Shown here: positions 8,093 to 17,174 of the stretch, in pieces
Layout of the letters: the number at the start of each line of letters is the position of its first letter
Position numbering within the stretch: the stretch's first letter is position 1
Assembly (NCBI RefSeq): GCF_002266855.1
Contig: NZ_NGJN01000001.1
Coordinates: 558,001 to 622,000, forward strand
Length of the DNA stretch: 64,000 nucleotides
Direction: 5' to 3'
From: Winogradskyella aurantia
GTDB taxonomy: Bacteria > Bacteroidota > Bacteroidia > Flavobacteriales > Flavobacteriaceae
Translations under genes and position numbers: made by a program
The notes under the pieces: model-generated
What the model saw: the letters and a program-made list of their open reading frames with translations, nothing else
Database searches by the model: none
What the model was told of the DNA's origin: nothing

Positions 8093-9400
8093 CTATTTTG
8101 AAGGTAGAATCCATTGGTGGTGTTTAAAATGCATCCAATGTTCAGCAGCTAAATCCACTTCTGGGTCTATAAGCTGTTTTAAGGGTTTCCCGTTTACACT
8201 GGTATAAACTCTAGCAAAAACCTTCACGGATTGCCCTTTTTCTTCATAGACCTTTTTTAGGCGTTGTGCAAACTGCCAGATAAAGTCTGGTTTTGTGCTT
8301 AAGTTGTGTTTTTGTTTTCTACTTAGATAATCATCGAGATTTATGGGAATTATCTTATTAGTGGCCTTATCAACCACCGTAAAACTCGCAGTACCATTTT
8401 TTGCCCTTAGCATCATTCGCCAGGCCAAGCGATGACCTTCTTCAGTCCAGAGCACGTCATCCTTAAAAAAATGATGCCTTAGTGGCAAAGCCACTTGAAC
8501 CAAAAAATAAATGATTAAAATACCGGTTAAAACCCTAGAGTCCCTCGGTATTATGATTTCCCCAGAATTGTAATAAGGCTTCTTTTTCAAGAATAGATTT
8601 TTGATGGTTTTAGGATCAAAAAAGAATAGACAAAAAGCTAAGGACAAAAATGGAAATATACCAATATGGAAAACGACTGAATTAAAGATATGGAAGAAGA
8701 TAGAACCAAAAAATGCCACGGTTCGAGTTGGCCTAAAAAGTAATAGGGGAATAATTAAGCCGTCAAATAATATCCCACCATAGGCTATGAAATAATGAAG
8801 GCCCTGGGTTTGTAAAACCTCACCTATTATGGGAAAGTGTGCTTTGTTTTTCATTAATAAGGCAACGACTGAGGTGTCCAGCCAATCCGGGTAAATTTTG
8901 GCAATGGAGGCATAGGTGTATAAAATAAAAAGTTGAATGACAAAGAACCATTTGCACCAACTGGGCATTGAAATTTTCTTGAGCTGCGGATTCAACTTGG
9001 CATCTATAGAGGCGTAGTGATGCGCAGGCATAAATACCATGGCAAAACTGAGAATAAAAAGAAGATAATAATGATTGTTGTAGGAGGATTTTTGCATAAG
9101 GTATGTGGCGGTCCACATAATACCGAACATCAACATACTGAAACGGTATTTGTAACCAACCATGATAAGCAGCCCAAATACACCCATGACAAGATAATAC
9201 ACATACATCCAATTGCCTGGTAGCGGCTGTAGCCATTCAAACCCAATGAAAGAAAAAGTAAATTCTGGTTCTACCATGACCCGCCTTACCCAGCCTGTTA
9301 TTATGGCTCCAACCGATTCTAAAAAACACAGAAGGCCAAATACCATTCTAAATACAACAAGACCTGAATTGTCTATATGTTTAAATAGAAACCTATTCAT
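8093..9400 (-). CDS. HTTM-domain, vitamin K-dependent gamma-carboxylase-like membrane protein
   Basis: The 435-aa protein has several membrane helices over residues ~1-300 and a soluble C-terminal part. The segment YASIAKIYPDWL (Lys near residue 168) resembles the AGVKKLDADW region of human gamma-glutamyl carboxylase, where a Lys is the catalytic base; this alignment was made by eye. Bacterial HTTM proteins are widespread in marine Flavobacteria, and their substrate is generally unknown. Its start overlaps the end of ribF by 8 nt, so the two are cotranscribed. Confidence 0.75.
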   Translation of the reverse strand: MNRFLFKHIDNSGLVVFRMVFGLLCFLESVGAIITGWVRRVMVEPEFTFSFIGFEWLQPLPGNWMYVYYLVMGVFGLLIMVGYKYRFSMLMFGIMWTATYLMQKSSYNNHYYLLFILSFAMVFMPAHHYASIDAKLNPQLKKISMPSWCKWFFVIQLFILYTYASIAKIYPDWLDTSVVALLMKNKAHFPIIGEVLQTQGLHYFIAYGGILFDGLIIPLLLFRPTRTVAFFGSIFFHIFNSVVFHIGIFPFLSLAFCLFFFDPKTIKNLFLKKKPYYNSGEIIIPRDSRVLTGILIIYFLVQVALPLRHHFFKDDVLWTEEGHRLAWRMMLRAKNGTASFTVVDKATNKIIPINLDDYLSRKQKHNLSTKPDFIWQFAQRLKKVYEEKGQSVKVFARVYTSVNGKPLKQLIDPEVDLAAEHWMHFKHHQWILPSK

Positions 9401-10301
9401 CTAATTTCGAAATAACGGCTCTAGCCTCTGCCATATCCACTTCCAGTTGTTTTTTCAGAGCATCCAAATCCTCAAACTTTTTTTCATTTCGCAAGCGCTT
9501 TAAAAAGCTAATACGCAACTTAAGATTGTAAATATCTTTATTAAAATCGAAAAAATGGACTTCTAGGGAACGGGACTTTCCATTTACCGTAGGATTGGTA
9601 CCAATATTCATCATGCCGTGTACTTTATCATCATCAATAATGGATTGCACAACGTAGACCCCGTCACCTGGAATTATTTTATAGGATTCCTTAATGTTAA
9701 TATTTGCCGTTGGAAAGTCTATGGTCCTTCCTATTTCCTTGCCCTTTACCACAACTCCCGTAATAAAAAAATTGTAGCCTAAATAAGCATTGGCTATGTC
9801 TACTGAACCCTTTTCTAAGGCTTTTCTAATTTTGGTGGAGCTTACCGTTACATGGTCTATGTCCTGTGCTGAAATTTCCTCAACCTTAAAACCATACGCT
9901 TTACCATGTTGTTTCAAATCATGAATATTCGCACTGCGGTTTTTGCCAAAATGATGATCATAGCCAATAACAATGATTTTAGAATTAAGTTCATCAACCA
10001 AAATACGTTTTACATAATCTTGTGCGGACAGATTGGCAAATTCCTTGGTAAATTCTTTAACCACAACATTTTTAATACCGAAGGATCTAAGGATTTCAAC
10101 CCGTTCATCTATCGTGTTTAAAAGCTTTATGGATTCATCGCCAAAAAGTACCATTCTGGGATGTGGAAATAGAGTTAAAACGGTTGATTCAAAACCGTTT
10201 TTTTCAGCTAGATTATTGACTTGTTGAACTATTTTCTGATGTCCAATATGAACACCATCAAATGTGCCTATTGTTGTAACTTTTTCAGATTTAGCGGTCA
10301 A
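9393..10301 (-). CDS. ribF: Bifunctional riboflavin kinase/FAD synthetase
   Basis: The 302-aa protein makes FMN and FAD from riboflavin and ATP. The N-terminal FAD synthetase domain has TIGTFDGVHIGHQKI (HxGH nucleotidyltransferase motif) at ~10-24. The C-terminal riboflavin kinase domain has GRTIDFPTANI near residue 190 and a GDGVYV strand. Length and domain order match bacterial RibF. It overlaps the HTTM gene by 8 nt. It is transcribed divergently from the protease gene at 10392. Confidence 0.95.
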   Translation of the reverse strand: MTAKSEKVTTIGTFDGVHIGHQKIVQQVNNLAEKNGFESTVLTLFPHPRMVLFGDESIKLLNTIDERVEILRSFGIKNVVVKEFTKEFANLSAQDYVKRILVDELNSKIIVIGYDHHFGKNRSANIHDLKQHGKAYGFKVEEISAQDIDHVTVSSTKIRKALEKGSVDIANAYLGYNFFITGVVVKGKEIGRTIDFPTANINIKESYKIIPGDGVYVVQSIIDDDKVHGMMNIGTNPTVNGKSRSLEVHFFDFNKDIYNLKLRISFLKRLRNEKKFEDLDALKKQLEVDMAEARAVISKLDE

Positions 10302-10391
10302 TTACAAGAATTTTATTAAATGTTTAATAAAAATATGGAGTTTTCATGAAAAATTTTTAGATTACTTTCCGCAAATTTTAAAACTTAATCC

Positions 10392-13300
10392 ATGAAGACA
10401 AAACTACATTTTGTTTTAGCATTAACCATGATTTTAACTGTATTTTCTCTAGGTGCCCAACAAGGGTATTGGCAGAAAACAGACAAATCAAATGAGAATC
10501 TTGGTTTAAATATTAGCTCCTTAAACGAAAAATTTTACGAAACGTTTCGATTAGATTTGAGTGCGCTAAAGGCACAACTCGCCAACGCACCACTTCGCAA
10601 CGTTACCACAAATTCATCAGTACGTATCTCACTACCAAGCTTAAAAGGGGATACTCAAGAATTTATGGTCTTTGAGGCACCGGTGTTATCTGAAGAACTT
10701 TCCTTGGAGTTTCCAAATATTAAAACTTATGTTGGGTTTAGCTCTAGTGAACCTGGCACTCGAGCAAGATTCAGTATTACACCACAAGGTTTGCAGACTA
10801 TGGTCACCTCTGCTGACGGTCCAATGGAATTTATTGCACCTATTACTAAGGGGAATACCTCCAATTATGTGCTTTATTCTAGAGACGCAAGATTGACGAG
10901 TACTAAAGATTTTGAATGTTTAACAGATGCTGAATTCTTTCCAATGAATCGTGAAGCACATATGAACAGAGATGCTAATGATCAGGTTTTAAGAACCTTT
11001 AGAATTGCAATTTCCACAACAGGAGAGTACACCAATTTTTGGGATGATGGCAATAATGCTAACGGTAATGCGCAGCAAGATGCTTTAGCCCAAGTAGTTT
11101 CCACTTTAAATAGAAATAACGAAGTTTTCGAGGTCGATATGGCGGTTACCTTTACCTTGGTTAGTGGCACAAATATTATTTATCCTAGTGCAGCTACGGA
11201 TCCATACACTGGCAGTTTCAATTCGCAGTTGCAAACCACCTTAACGAATAATGTTGGTGAAGCCAATTATGATATTGGTCACCTATTTAATTTTGGGGGC
11301 AATAATGGTAATGCCGGTTGTATTGGCTGTGTTTGCGTTGACGGGCAAAAAGGAAGCGGATTTTCATCTCACTCTTTTTTAGACAATGACGGCGGACCTT
11401 ACATGTCTGATTTTTTTGATATCGATTATGTGCCTCACGAAATAGGTCATCAAATGGGTGCTAACCATACATTTTCGTTTGGAAGTGAAGGTACAGGTGT
11501 TAACGCTGAGCCAGGAAGTGGAACGACTATAATGGGTTATGCTGGTATTACCGGCCCTAACGACGTGCAAGATCATTCCGATCCTTATTTTCATTATTAC
11601 AGTATTTTACAAATCTTAAATAACCTACAGAACAGGACATGTTGGGTGGGTACGGCTATTGCGAATAATCCACCTGTCGCAGATGCTGGATTAGATTATA
11701 CCATTCCTGCAGGAACAGCCTTTGTATTAAAAGGTGCCGCAACAGATCCTGATGGTGGGGATGCACTAACCTATACTTGGGAACAGATCGACAATGGAGT
11801 CACCACATCCTCTAATTTTGGACCTGATAAAACATCGGGTGCGGTATGGCGATCTAGACCGCCAAATACCTCCCCTAACCGATTTATGCCTTTTGTAGAG
11901 CGCGTTATTAGCGGACAATTGACAGAATCAAACCCTGTTGAAACTATAGATAACTCAAGCTGGGAAACCGTATCAAACGTTGGGAGAACATTAAATTTTG
12001 CTCTAACCGTAAGAGATCGTAGTGAAGCTAATGGGGTGGGGCAGACACCGCAAAGCAGTTATGATACGATGACCGTCACAGTAGATGGGTCTTCGGGACC
12101 CTTTGTAGTGACCTCTCAAACAACTAATGAAACCTGGGATGTTGGTTCTAACCAAACCATCACATGGGATGTGGCTGGTACAGATGGGGGTGCTGTGAAC
12201 ACACCAACAGTAAATATTTTACTCTCTGTAGATGGTGGGTTTTCGTATCCATTTACCTTAGCTTCAGACGTACCTAATGATGGTTCAGAAAACATAACAG
12301 TTCCGGTAACTGGTGGAGGCGATGTTACAACGGCAAGAGTTAAAGTAGAAGGTAATGATAATATTTTCTATGCTATTAATAGTGCAAATTTCTCGATTCA
12401 AGAATCAGAATTTGTATTAGGGTTAGCTGAAAATTCTGTGGATGTGTGTTCACCAGCTGATGCTGTCTTTAATTTTACGTACAATACTTTTTTAGGATTT
12501 ACCGGTGTCACAACATTTAGTGCCACAGGACTTCCTGCAGGAGCCTCAGCTACATTCAATCCGGCTTCCGCTAGTGCAGATGGCACCAACGTAACGGTTA
12601 CGGTTTCTGGTATTGGTAGTTTGGCAGTAGGCAATTACCCTTTAACATTCGTAGGAACTTCTGGTTCAATTACTAATTCTGTTGATGTTAATTTTAACAC
12701 CTACAATGACAATTTTGCAATATTGAATTTACTTACACCATTCAATGGAGCCACAGATGTACCTGCGGATTCAGCAGAATTCTCTTGGTCTCCGGATTCT
12801 AATGCAGTTTCTTACGAGATTGATATAGCTACAGATCCTGCATTTGCAAATATTGTTGTCGGAACTGTAGTGGACAACCCTAGTTTTACCGCATCGACGT
12901 TAAATACAGTAACGGATTATTTTTGGAGGGTAAGAAGCGTAAATGATTGTGGAATTGGACCTTATTCGCAAGGAAATTTTACAACGGCAAATATCTCTTG
13001 TAATATTTTTAGCGCTATGGATACTCCCTTGGGTATACCAGATAACAACTCACAAGGCGTCAGTTCTTTTATCAGTGTACCTACTACATCTTTGATTACA
13101 GATATTAACGTTTCAGTGAATATCACCCACACTTATGACGGAGATTTGATCTTGACTTTAATTGCACCAAACGGAACTGAGGTTGTCTTGTCGAATAGAA
13201 ATGGAGGTAGTGGTGCCAACTATACAAATACAGTGTTTGATCAAGAAGCGACGGAGGCAATTGGAGCTGGAGCACCGCCTTTCTCAGGAGCTTTTATTCC

Positions 13301-14357
13301 AGATGGTGATTTGAGTATATTGTATGGTACTTTTTCAGGAGGTAATTGGGAACTAAACGTTTCTGACAATGCTGGTTTTGATGTTGGGACCGTCGACAGT
13401 TGGTCTATAGAGATTTGTGGCGTTCCTCAAACCGATACAGACAATGACGGTATTCCAGACAGTTCGGATAACTGTCCTGCTATTGCAAATACGGACCAAT
13501 CGGATTTAGACAATGATAGTATTGGTGATGTTTGCGATGATGATATTGATGGTGACGGCGTACCTAACGCGAATGACAACTGTCCGAATACACCAAATGC
13601 CGATCAGGCCGACTCTAACAACAATGGTATTGGAGACGTTTGTGATATAGAATGTGATAGCTTAACTGCAACAGATACACCCATTGCAATTTCGACTACA
13701 GGAGGTATTACTTACACGTCTACCATAGATGTCGCGTTTGATTTTGAAATCACGGATGTTAATGTAGGCATTACTATTCCACATACTTTTACAGATGATC
13801 TTGATATTTTCCTAACAAGCCCCTCTGGCACTGTAGTAGAATTAAGTACGGATAATGGAGGAAGTGCTAATGATTACATCGATACTGTTTTTGATCAAGA
13901 GGCTACAAGCCCTATAACCACAGGGTCTGCACCATTTACTGGGTCTTTTGTTCCTGAAGGTGATTTATCAACTTTATACGGTGAGTTTTCAGCTGGTATT
14001 TGGACACTGAGTGTTACGGATGACGCCGGTCAAGATGGTGGTTCTATTGATGACTTTACATTAGAGCTCTGTGTACTAGGGACACTGTCCACTGAAATAG
14101 TGTCTTTTAATACTGGTTTTAGTATTTATCCAAATCCGAACAATGGGATCTTCACTGTATCACTGTTTAATCCACAGACAGATAACTTAAGTATTCAGGT
14201 CTATGATATTAATGGAAGGCAGATCTATATGCAATCTGTTAATCCATCTTCTGATAACAATTATGAGGTAAATCTTCAGAATGTAGCTTCTGGCATCTAT
14301 TTAGTGAAAATCAAAGATGGCACGAGTGAGTCCATTAGGAAGATAATAGTTGATTAA
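10392..14357 (+). CDS. Reprolysin-like metalloprotease with P-domains and T9SS sorting domain
   Basis: The 1321-aa secreted protein starts with a signal peptide ending near SLGAQQ. A propeptide-like region and an M12-type zinc protease domain follow, with HEIGHQMGANH at residues 349-359 and the Met-turn TIMGYAG about 20 residues later. Next come an Ig/PKD-like segment (ADAGLDYTIPAG), further beta domains, and a fibronectin type III-like segment (~790-870). Two proprotein convertase P-domains lie at ~875-1015 and ~1095-1235, separated by thrombospondin type 3 calcium repeats (DTDNDGIPDSSDNCP, DIDGDGVPNANDNCP). The end is a type A T9SS sorting domain (FSIYPNPNNGIF). It is probably anchored at the cell surface or released through the Por secretion system. 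It stands alone between divergent ribF and convergent pth. Confidence 0.92.
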   Translation: MKTKLHFVLALTMILTVFSLGAQQGYWQKTDKSNENLGLNISSLNEKFYETFRLDLSALKAQLANAPLRNVTTNSSVRISLPSLKGDTQEFMVFEAPVLSEELSLEFPNIKTYVGFSSSEPGTRARFSITPQGLQTMVTSADGPMEFIAPITKGNTSNYVLYSRDARLTSTKDFECLTDAEFFPMNREAHMNRDANDQVLRTFRIAISTTGEYTNFWDDGNNANGNAQQDALAQVVSTLNRNNEVFEVDMAVTFTLVSGTNIIYPSAATDPYTGSFNSQLQTTLTNNVGEANYDIGHLFNFGGNNGNAGCIGCVCVDGQKGSGFSSHSFLDNDGGPYMSDFFDIDYVPHEIGHQMGANHTFSFGSEGTGVNAEPGSGTTIMGYAGITGPNDVQDHSDPYFHYYSILQILNNLQNRTCWVGTAIANNPPVADAGLDYTIPAGTAFVLKGAATDPDGGDALTYTWEQIDNGVTTSSNFGPDKTSGAVWRSRPPNTSPNRFMPFVERVISGQLTESNPVETIDNSSWETVSNVGRTLNFALTVRDRSEANGVGQTPQSSYDTMTVTVDGSSGPFVVTSQTTNETWDVGSNQTITWDVAGTDGGAVNTPTVNILLSVDGGFSYPFTLASDVPNDGSENITVPVTGGGDVTTARVKVEGNDNIFYAINSANFSIQESEFVLGLAENSVDVCSPADAVFNFTYNTFLGFTGVTTFSATGLPAGASATFNPASASADGTNVTVTVSGIGSLAVGNYPLTFVGTSGSITNSVDVNFNTYNDNFAILNLLTPFNGATDVPADSAEFSWSPDSNAVSYEIDIATDPAFANIVVGTVVDNPSFTASTLNTVTDYFWRVRSVNDCGIGPYSQGNFTTANISCNIFSAMDTPLGIPDNNSQGVSSFISVPTTSLITDINVSVNITHTYDGDLILTLIAPNGTEVVLSNRNGGSGANYTNTVFDQEATEAIGAGAPPFSGAFIPDGDLSILYGTFSGGNWELNVSDNAGFDVGTVDSWSIEICGVPQTDTDNDGIPDSSDNCPAIANTDQSDLDNDSIGDVCDDDIDGDGVPNANDNCPNTPNADQADSNNNGIGDVCDIECDSLTATDTPIAISTTGGITYTSTIDVAFDFEITDVNVGITIPHTFTDDLDIFLTSPSGTVVELSTDNGGSANDYIDTVFDQEATSPITTGSAPFTGSFVPEGDLSTLYGEFSAGIWTLSVTDDAGQDGGSIDDFTLELCVLGTLSTEIVSFNTGFSIYPNPNNGIFTVSLFNPQTDNLSIQVYDINGRQIYMQSVNPSSDNNYEVNLQNVASGIYLVKIKDGTSESIRKIIVD

Positions 14358-14375
14358 TGACTAAATAATGACAAT

Positions 14376-14405
14376 AAAAAAAGAGGTGAAATAACCTCTT
14401 TTTTT
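14376..14405. terminator. Bidirectional intrinsic terminator
   Basis: AAAAAAAGAGGT (14376-14387) pairs with ACCTCTTTTTTT (14394-14405) around the loop GAAATA. It serves the protease gene on the plus strand and pth on the minus strand, and its last bases overlap the pth stop codon. Confidence 0.9.
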
Positions 14406-15036
14406 ATTTGCCATTAAATTGGTTCATTGTTTCTTTCATTCCAGAAAGCACAAAGGATTTTATGGCTTCTGAAGAGACCTGTAGACGCTCGTCTAATTTC
14501 GATAATTCTTCGTCTGACCATTTTCCAAGTACATAATCCACTTGTCGTCCTTTGCTGTAATTATCACTGATACCAAATCTAAACCTATTGTAATTCGTCG
14601 TCTGCAATTTATCCTGTATGTCTTTTAATCCATTGTGGCCGCCATCACTGCCTTTGGTTTTTAATCGTATAGTACCAAAAGGTAAATTAAGGTCATCTGT
14701 TAAAACCAAAAGATGGTCCATAGGAATTTTTTCCTTATCCATCCAATACTTTACGGCTTTACCGCTCAGGTTCATATACGTGTTAGGTTTTAAAAGAATA
14801 AGTGTTCGTCCTTTTAATTTCACTTTGGCGATATCGCCAAGTTTTAAGGTTTCAAATGTAGATTCATAATCCTTTATGAAATGGTCTAGGATATTGAAGC
14901 CAACATTATGTCGTGTATCAGTATATTCATTACCAATATTTCCTAACCCAACTAATAAGAACTTTTTCATAACATCTTCTGCTGAGGTCTGAAGTGGTTT
15001 AGATAGACCTAACCATTGTTTAAGTTGCTTTAACAT
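14404..15036 (-). CDS. pth: Peptidyl-tRNA hydrolase
   Basis: The product releases tRNA from prematurely dropped peptidyl-tRNA. The core begins at residue 23 with MKKFLLVGLGNIGNEY. It contains the catalytic TRHNVGF (His), the NTYMN substrate-binding Asn, LVLTDDLNLP (Asp) and the SDGGHNGLKDI loop. The reading frame adds 22 residues before the conserved core; an alternative start at 14970 would give a standard-length enzyme of 188 aa. Either is possible. The gene lies downstream of rplY, from which it is separated by a terminator. Confidence 0.93.
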   Translation of the reverse strand: MLKQLKQWLGLSKPLQTSAEDVMKKFLLVGLGNIGNEYTDTRHNVGFNILDHFIKDYESTFETLKLGDIAKVKLKGRTLILLKPNTYMNLSGKAVKYWMDKEKIPMDHLLVLTDDLNLPFGTIRLKTKGSDGGHNGLKDIQDKLQTTNYNRFRFGISDNYSKGRQVDYVLGKWSDEELSKLDERLQVSSEAIKSFVLSGMKETMNQFNGK

Positions 15037-15056
15037 GAATTCATTTTTGTAAAACT

Positions 15057-15088
15057 AAAAAAAGCATTCTGGAATAGAATGCTTTTTT
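15057..15088 (-). terminator. Intrinsic terminator after rplY
   Basis: AGCATTCT (15063-15070) pairs with AGAATGCT (15076-15083) around GGAAT and is flanked by an A7 and a T6 run, so it can end transcripts from rplY. pth then needs its own promoter or read-through. Confidence 0.85.
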
Positions 15089-15114
15089 AAAATTTCGTCT
15101 AACGAATCCGTTAT

Positions 15115-15768
15115 TTATTCTTGAGCATTATCTGCTGGAGCTTCTGCAGTAGCTTCAGTTGCTCCTTCTGCAGTCTCTTCAGATTCTTCACCTTCTTCCT
15201 CGTCTTCAACATCGACGATAGCCAGTCTGCTTCGTCTTACTTGACACACCACAATATTATCTGGGTGCATAAACTTGTAATCATCACTTTCAATTTCATT
15301 GATATAGAGCTTGGTACCAATTTTAAGCGGTGTAATATCTACTTCAATAAAATCTGGTAATTTAGAAGGTATGGCTTTAACTCTAAGTTTACGATAAGGC
15401 ATTCTTAAGTTACCACCATTTAAAACACCTTTGGAAACACCTACTGTTTTTACAGGAATTTCCATAGTGATTTCTTTATCCTCATGGATTTCATAAAAAT
15501 CTATATGAAGAATTCTATCCGTTACTGGATGAAACTGTATGTCTTGCATTACGGCATTGTACGTTTCACCATTATCTAGGCCAATTACAACTGTATGCGC
15601 ATTTGCGGTGTATACAAGTTTTGAAAAAGCCAATTCAGGTGCAGAGAAATGTAATGGCTTATCTCCTCCGTATAATACGCAAGGAACCTGACCAGCATTA
15701 CGTAAGGCTTTTGTTGACTTTTTGCCCACGCTTTCTCTTTGAGATCCATTGATTGTAATTGATTTCAT
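15115..15768 (-). CDS. rplY: Ribosomal protein L25 (TL5/CTC type)
   Basis: The 217-aa protein is the long L25/CTC form that binds 5S rRNA in the large subunit. The N-terminal ~90 residues are the L25 domain ([20 protein letters not shown]). The C-terminal beta domain runs to ~185. The tail, residues ~188-217, is low-complexity and acidic with Glu/Ala/Thr, common in Bacteroidota. A -7-like element TAAATTTG lies at 15817-15824 (minus), about 50 nt before the start. It is the usual neighbour of prs and pth. Confidence 0.95.
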   Translation of the reverse strand: MKSITINGSQRESVGKKSTKALRNAGQVPCVLYGGDKPLHFSAPELAFSKLVYTANAHTVVIGLDNGETYNAVMQDIQFHPVTDRILHIDFYEIHEDKEITMEIPVKTVGVSKGVLNGGNLRMPYRKLRVKAIPSKLPDFIEVDITPLKIGTKLYINEIESDDYKFMHPDNIVVCQVRRSRLAIVDVEDEEEGEESEETAEGATEATAEAPADNAQE

Positions 15769-15921
15769 TTGAAATGTTTTATTTATAAATAATTAAATTC
15801 CTCATTTTGAGGGCTGCAAATTTATAAATATAATATGAAATACCTAGTGTTTTGCCTTTGTTTTTTATGGGGGCAAGCGCAGGTTTAATTCACAGACGCC
15901 AATTTTTAGCTCAAGTTACGC

Positions 15922-16863
15922 CTACAGTATGAATTTACTGCTTATGGATTTATTGTGATGAACGTTATACATCACCTCGGCAAATAAATTTGCACAGCTT
16001 AAAACCTTAAGTTTAGTGCTCTCTTTGGTCAATGGAATAGAATTAGTCACAATCAGCTCTTCTAGTTTAGAGTTCTCTAATTTTTCATAGGCATTTCCAG
16101 AGAGAATCGGATGCGTACAAATGGCTCGAACACTTTTTGCCCCGCGCTCCATCATTAGGTCCGCTGCTTTTGTTAGGGTTCCTGCCGTATCTACCATATC
16201 GTCAACCAAAACAACATTCTTGCCCGTAACATCACCAATTAATTCCATATGCGATATGACATTGGCCTTTGCGCGTTGTTTGTAACAGATAACAACATCG
16301 CTTTGAAGAGCTTTTGAATAAGTATACGCACGTTTAGAACCGCCCATATCAGGGGAGGCAATGGTTAAATTGTCTAGATTTAAACTTTTTAAATAGGGAA
16401 GAAATATGGTTGAGGCAAATAAATGGTCAACCGGTTTTTCAAAAAACCCTTGGATCTGATCGGCGTGCAAATCCATGGTAATAATTCGTGTGGCCCCTGC
16501 AGATTCTAACATCTTTGCCACTAATTTTGCCGCAATGGGCACTCGTGGCTTATCCTTTCTATCTTGTCTGGCCCATCCAAAATAAGGCATCACAGCAGTG
16601 ATATGACGTGCTGAAGCGCGTTTAGCGGCATCAATCATCAACAACATTTCCATTAAGTTTTTTGGGCCAGGATGCGTCGACCCGATAATAAAAATGCGCG
16701 TGCCTCTAATAGATTCTTCATAAGAAGGTTGAAACTCCCCATCACTGTATGTAGATGTAATAACATTTCCTAATTTTACGCCGTAAGCGGCAGCAATTTC
16801 CTCTGCTAAGTATCGGCTTTGAGTACATGTAAAAATCTTAGCTTCAGCTGGTTCGTGTGGCAT
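15922..16863 (-). CDS. prs: Ribose-phosphate pyrophosphokinase
   Basis: The 313-aa enzyme makes PRPP from ribose 5-phosphate and ATP for nucleotide, His and Trp synthesis. Visible signatures are YSDGEFQPSYEESIRG near the N-terminus, MPYFGWARQDRK, TMDLHADQIQGFF, and the PRPP loop VLVDDMVDTAGTL. Length is normal. It has its own promoter at 16910-16937 and lies upstream of rplY, forming a prs-rplY run, with pth beyond a terminator. Confidence 0.96.
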   Translation of the reverse strand: MPHEPAEAKIFTCTQSRYLAEEIAAAYGVKLGNVITSTYSDGEFQPSYEESIRGTRIFIIGSTHPGPKNLMEMLLMIDAAKRASARHITAVMPYFGWARQDRKDKPRVPIAAKLVAKMLESAGATRIITMDLHADQIQGFFEKPVDHLFASTIFLPYLKSLNLDNLTIASPDMGGSKRAYTYSKALQSDVVICYKQRAKANVISHMELIGDVTGKNVVLVDDMVDTAGTLTKAADLMMERGAKSVRAICTHPILSGNAYEKLENSKLEELIVTNSIPLTKESTKLKVLSCANLFAEVMYNVHHNKSISSKFIL

Positions 16864-16909
16864 TTTTATTTGTGTTTTACTGGGTTGATGACTCTTAAAA
16901 AGTAAAGGT

Positions 16910-16937
16910 CAAAAGTAGAAAAATAATTAACTCGCAA
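16910..16937 (-). promoter_or_regulatory. prs promoter
   Basis: On the minus strand a TTG (16935-16937) is followed by a 17-bp spacer and TACTTTTG (16910-16917), which matches the flavobacterial TTG-N17-23-TAnnTTTG consensus exactly. It points toward prs. Confidence 0.7.
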
Positions 16938-16956
16938 AAAGATAAAAGGTAGTATT

Positions 16957-16991
16957 TTTGATTGCTCCGCGGAAAATATTTTATATTTTTG
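16957..16991 (+). promoter_or_regulatory. tRNA-Leu promoter
   Basis: TTTG (16957-16960), a 23-bp spacer, then TATTTTTG (16984-16991), a full TAnnTTTG -7 element 14 nt before the tRNA. It is divergent from the prs promoter. Confidence 0.65.
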
Positions 16992-17004
16992 CTATCCGAA
17001 AATT

Positions 17005-17086
17005 GCTCAAGTGGCGGAATTGGTAGACGCGCTGGATTCAAAATCCAGTTCTTTCGGGAGTGTGGGTTCGATTCCCACCTTGAGTA
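17005..17086 (+). tRNA. tRNA-Leu (CAA)
   Basis: The 82-nt sequence folds as a class II tRNA. The acceptor stem is GCTCAAG with CTTGAGT (one G-U at the end). The D-arm contains GGCGGAATTGGTAGACGC. The anticodon stem CTGGA/TCCAG encloses TTCAAAA, anticodon CAA. A long variable arm (TTCTTTCGGGAG) and the T-arm GTGGGTTCGATTCCCAC complete it. The 3' CCA is not encoded. Confidence 0.95.
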
Positions 17087-17114
17087 CAAACATATCTTAA
17101 AGTATTCTAATAAG

Positions 17115-17145
17115 AAACGAGCTCCCTATGAGGAGCTCGTTTTTT
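17115..17145 (+). terminator. Terminator after tRNA-Leu
   Basis: AAACGAGCTCC (17115-17125) pairs with GGAGCTCGTTT (17132-17142) around CTATGA and runs into a T tract. It ends the tRNA transcript before the convergent TonB receptor gene. Confidence 0.85.
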
Positions 17146-17174
17146 ATGTTAAAGATTTTACAGGACTCTTAGTT

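Noticed and set aside
8820-9236. A 138-codon frame inside the HTTM gene
   Set aside because: It overlaps a well-supported membrane protein in another frame and has no recognisable domain.
13430-13660. Direct DNA repeats in the protease gene as a mobile or CRISPR-like element
   Set aside because: They encode thrombospondin type 3 calcium repeats and stay in frame.
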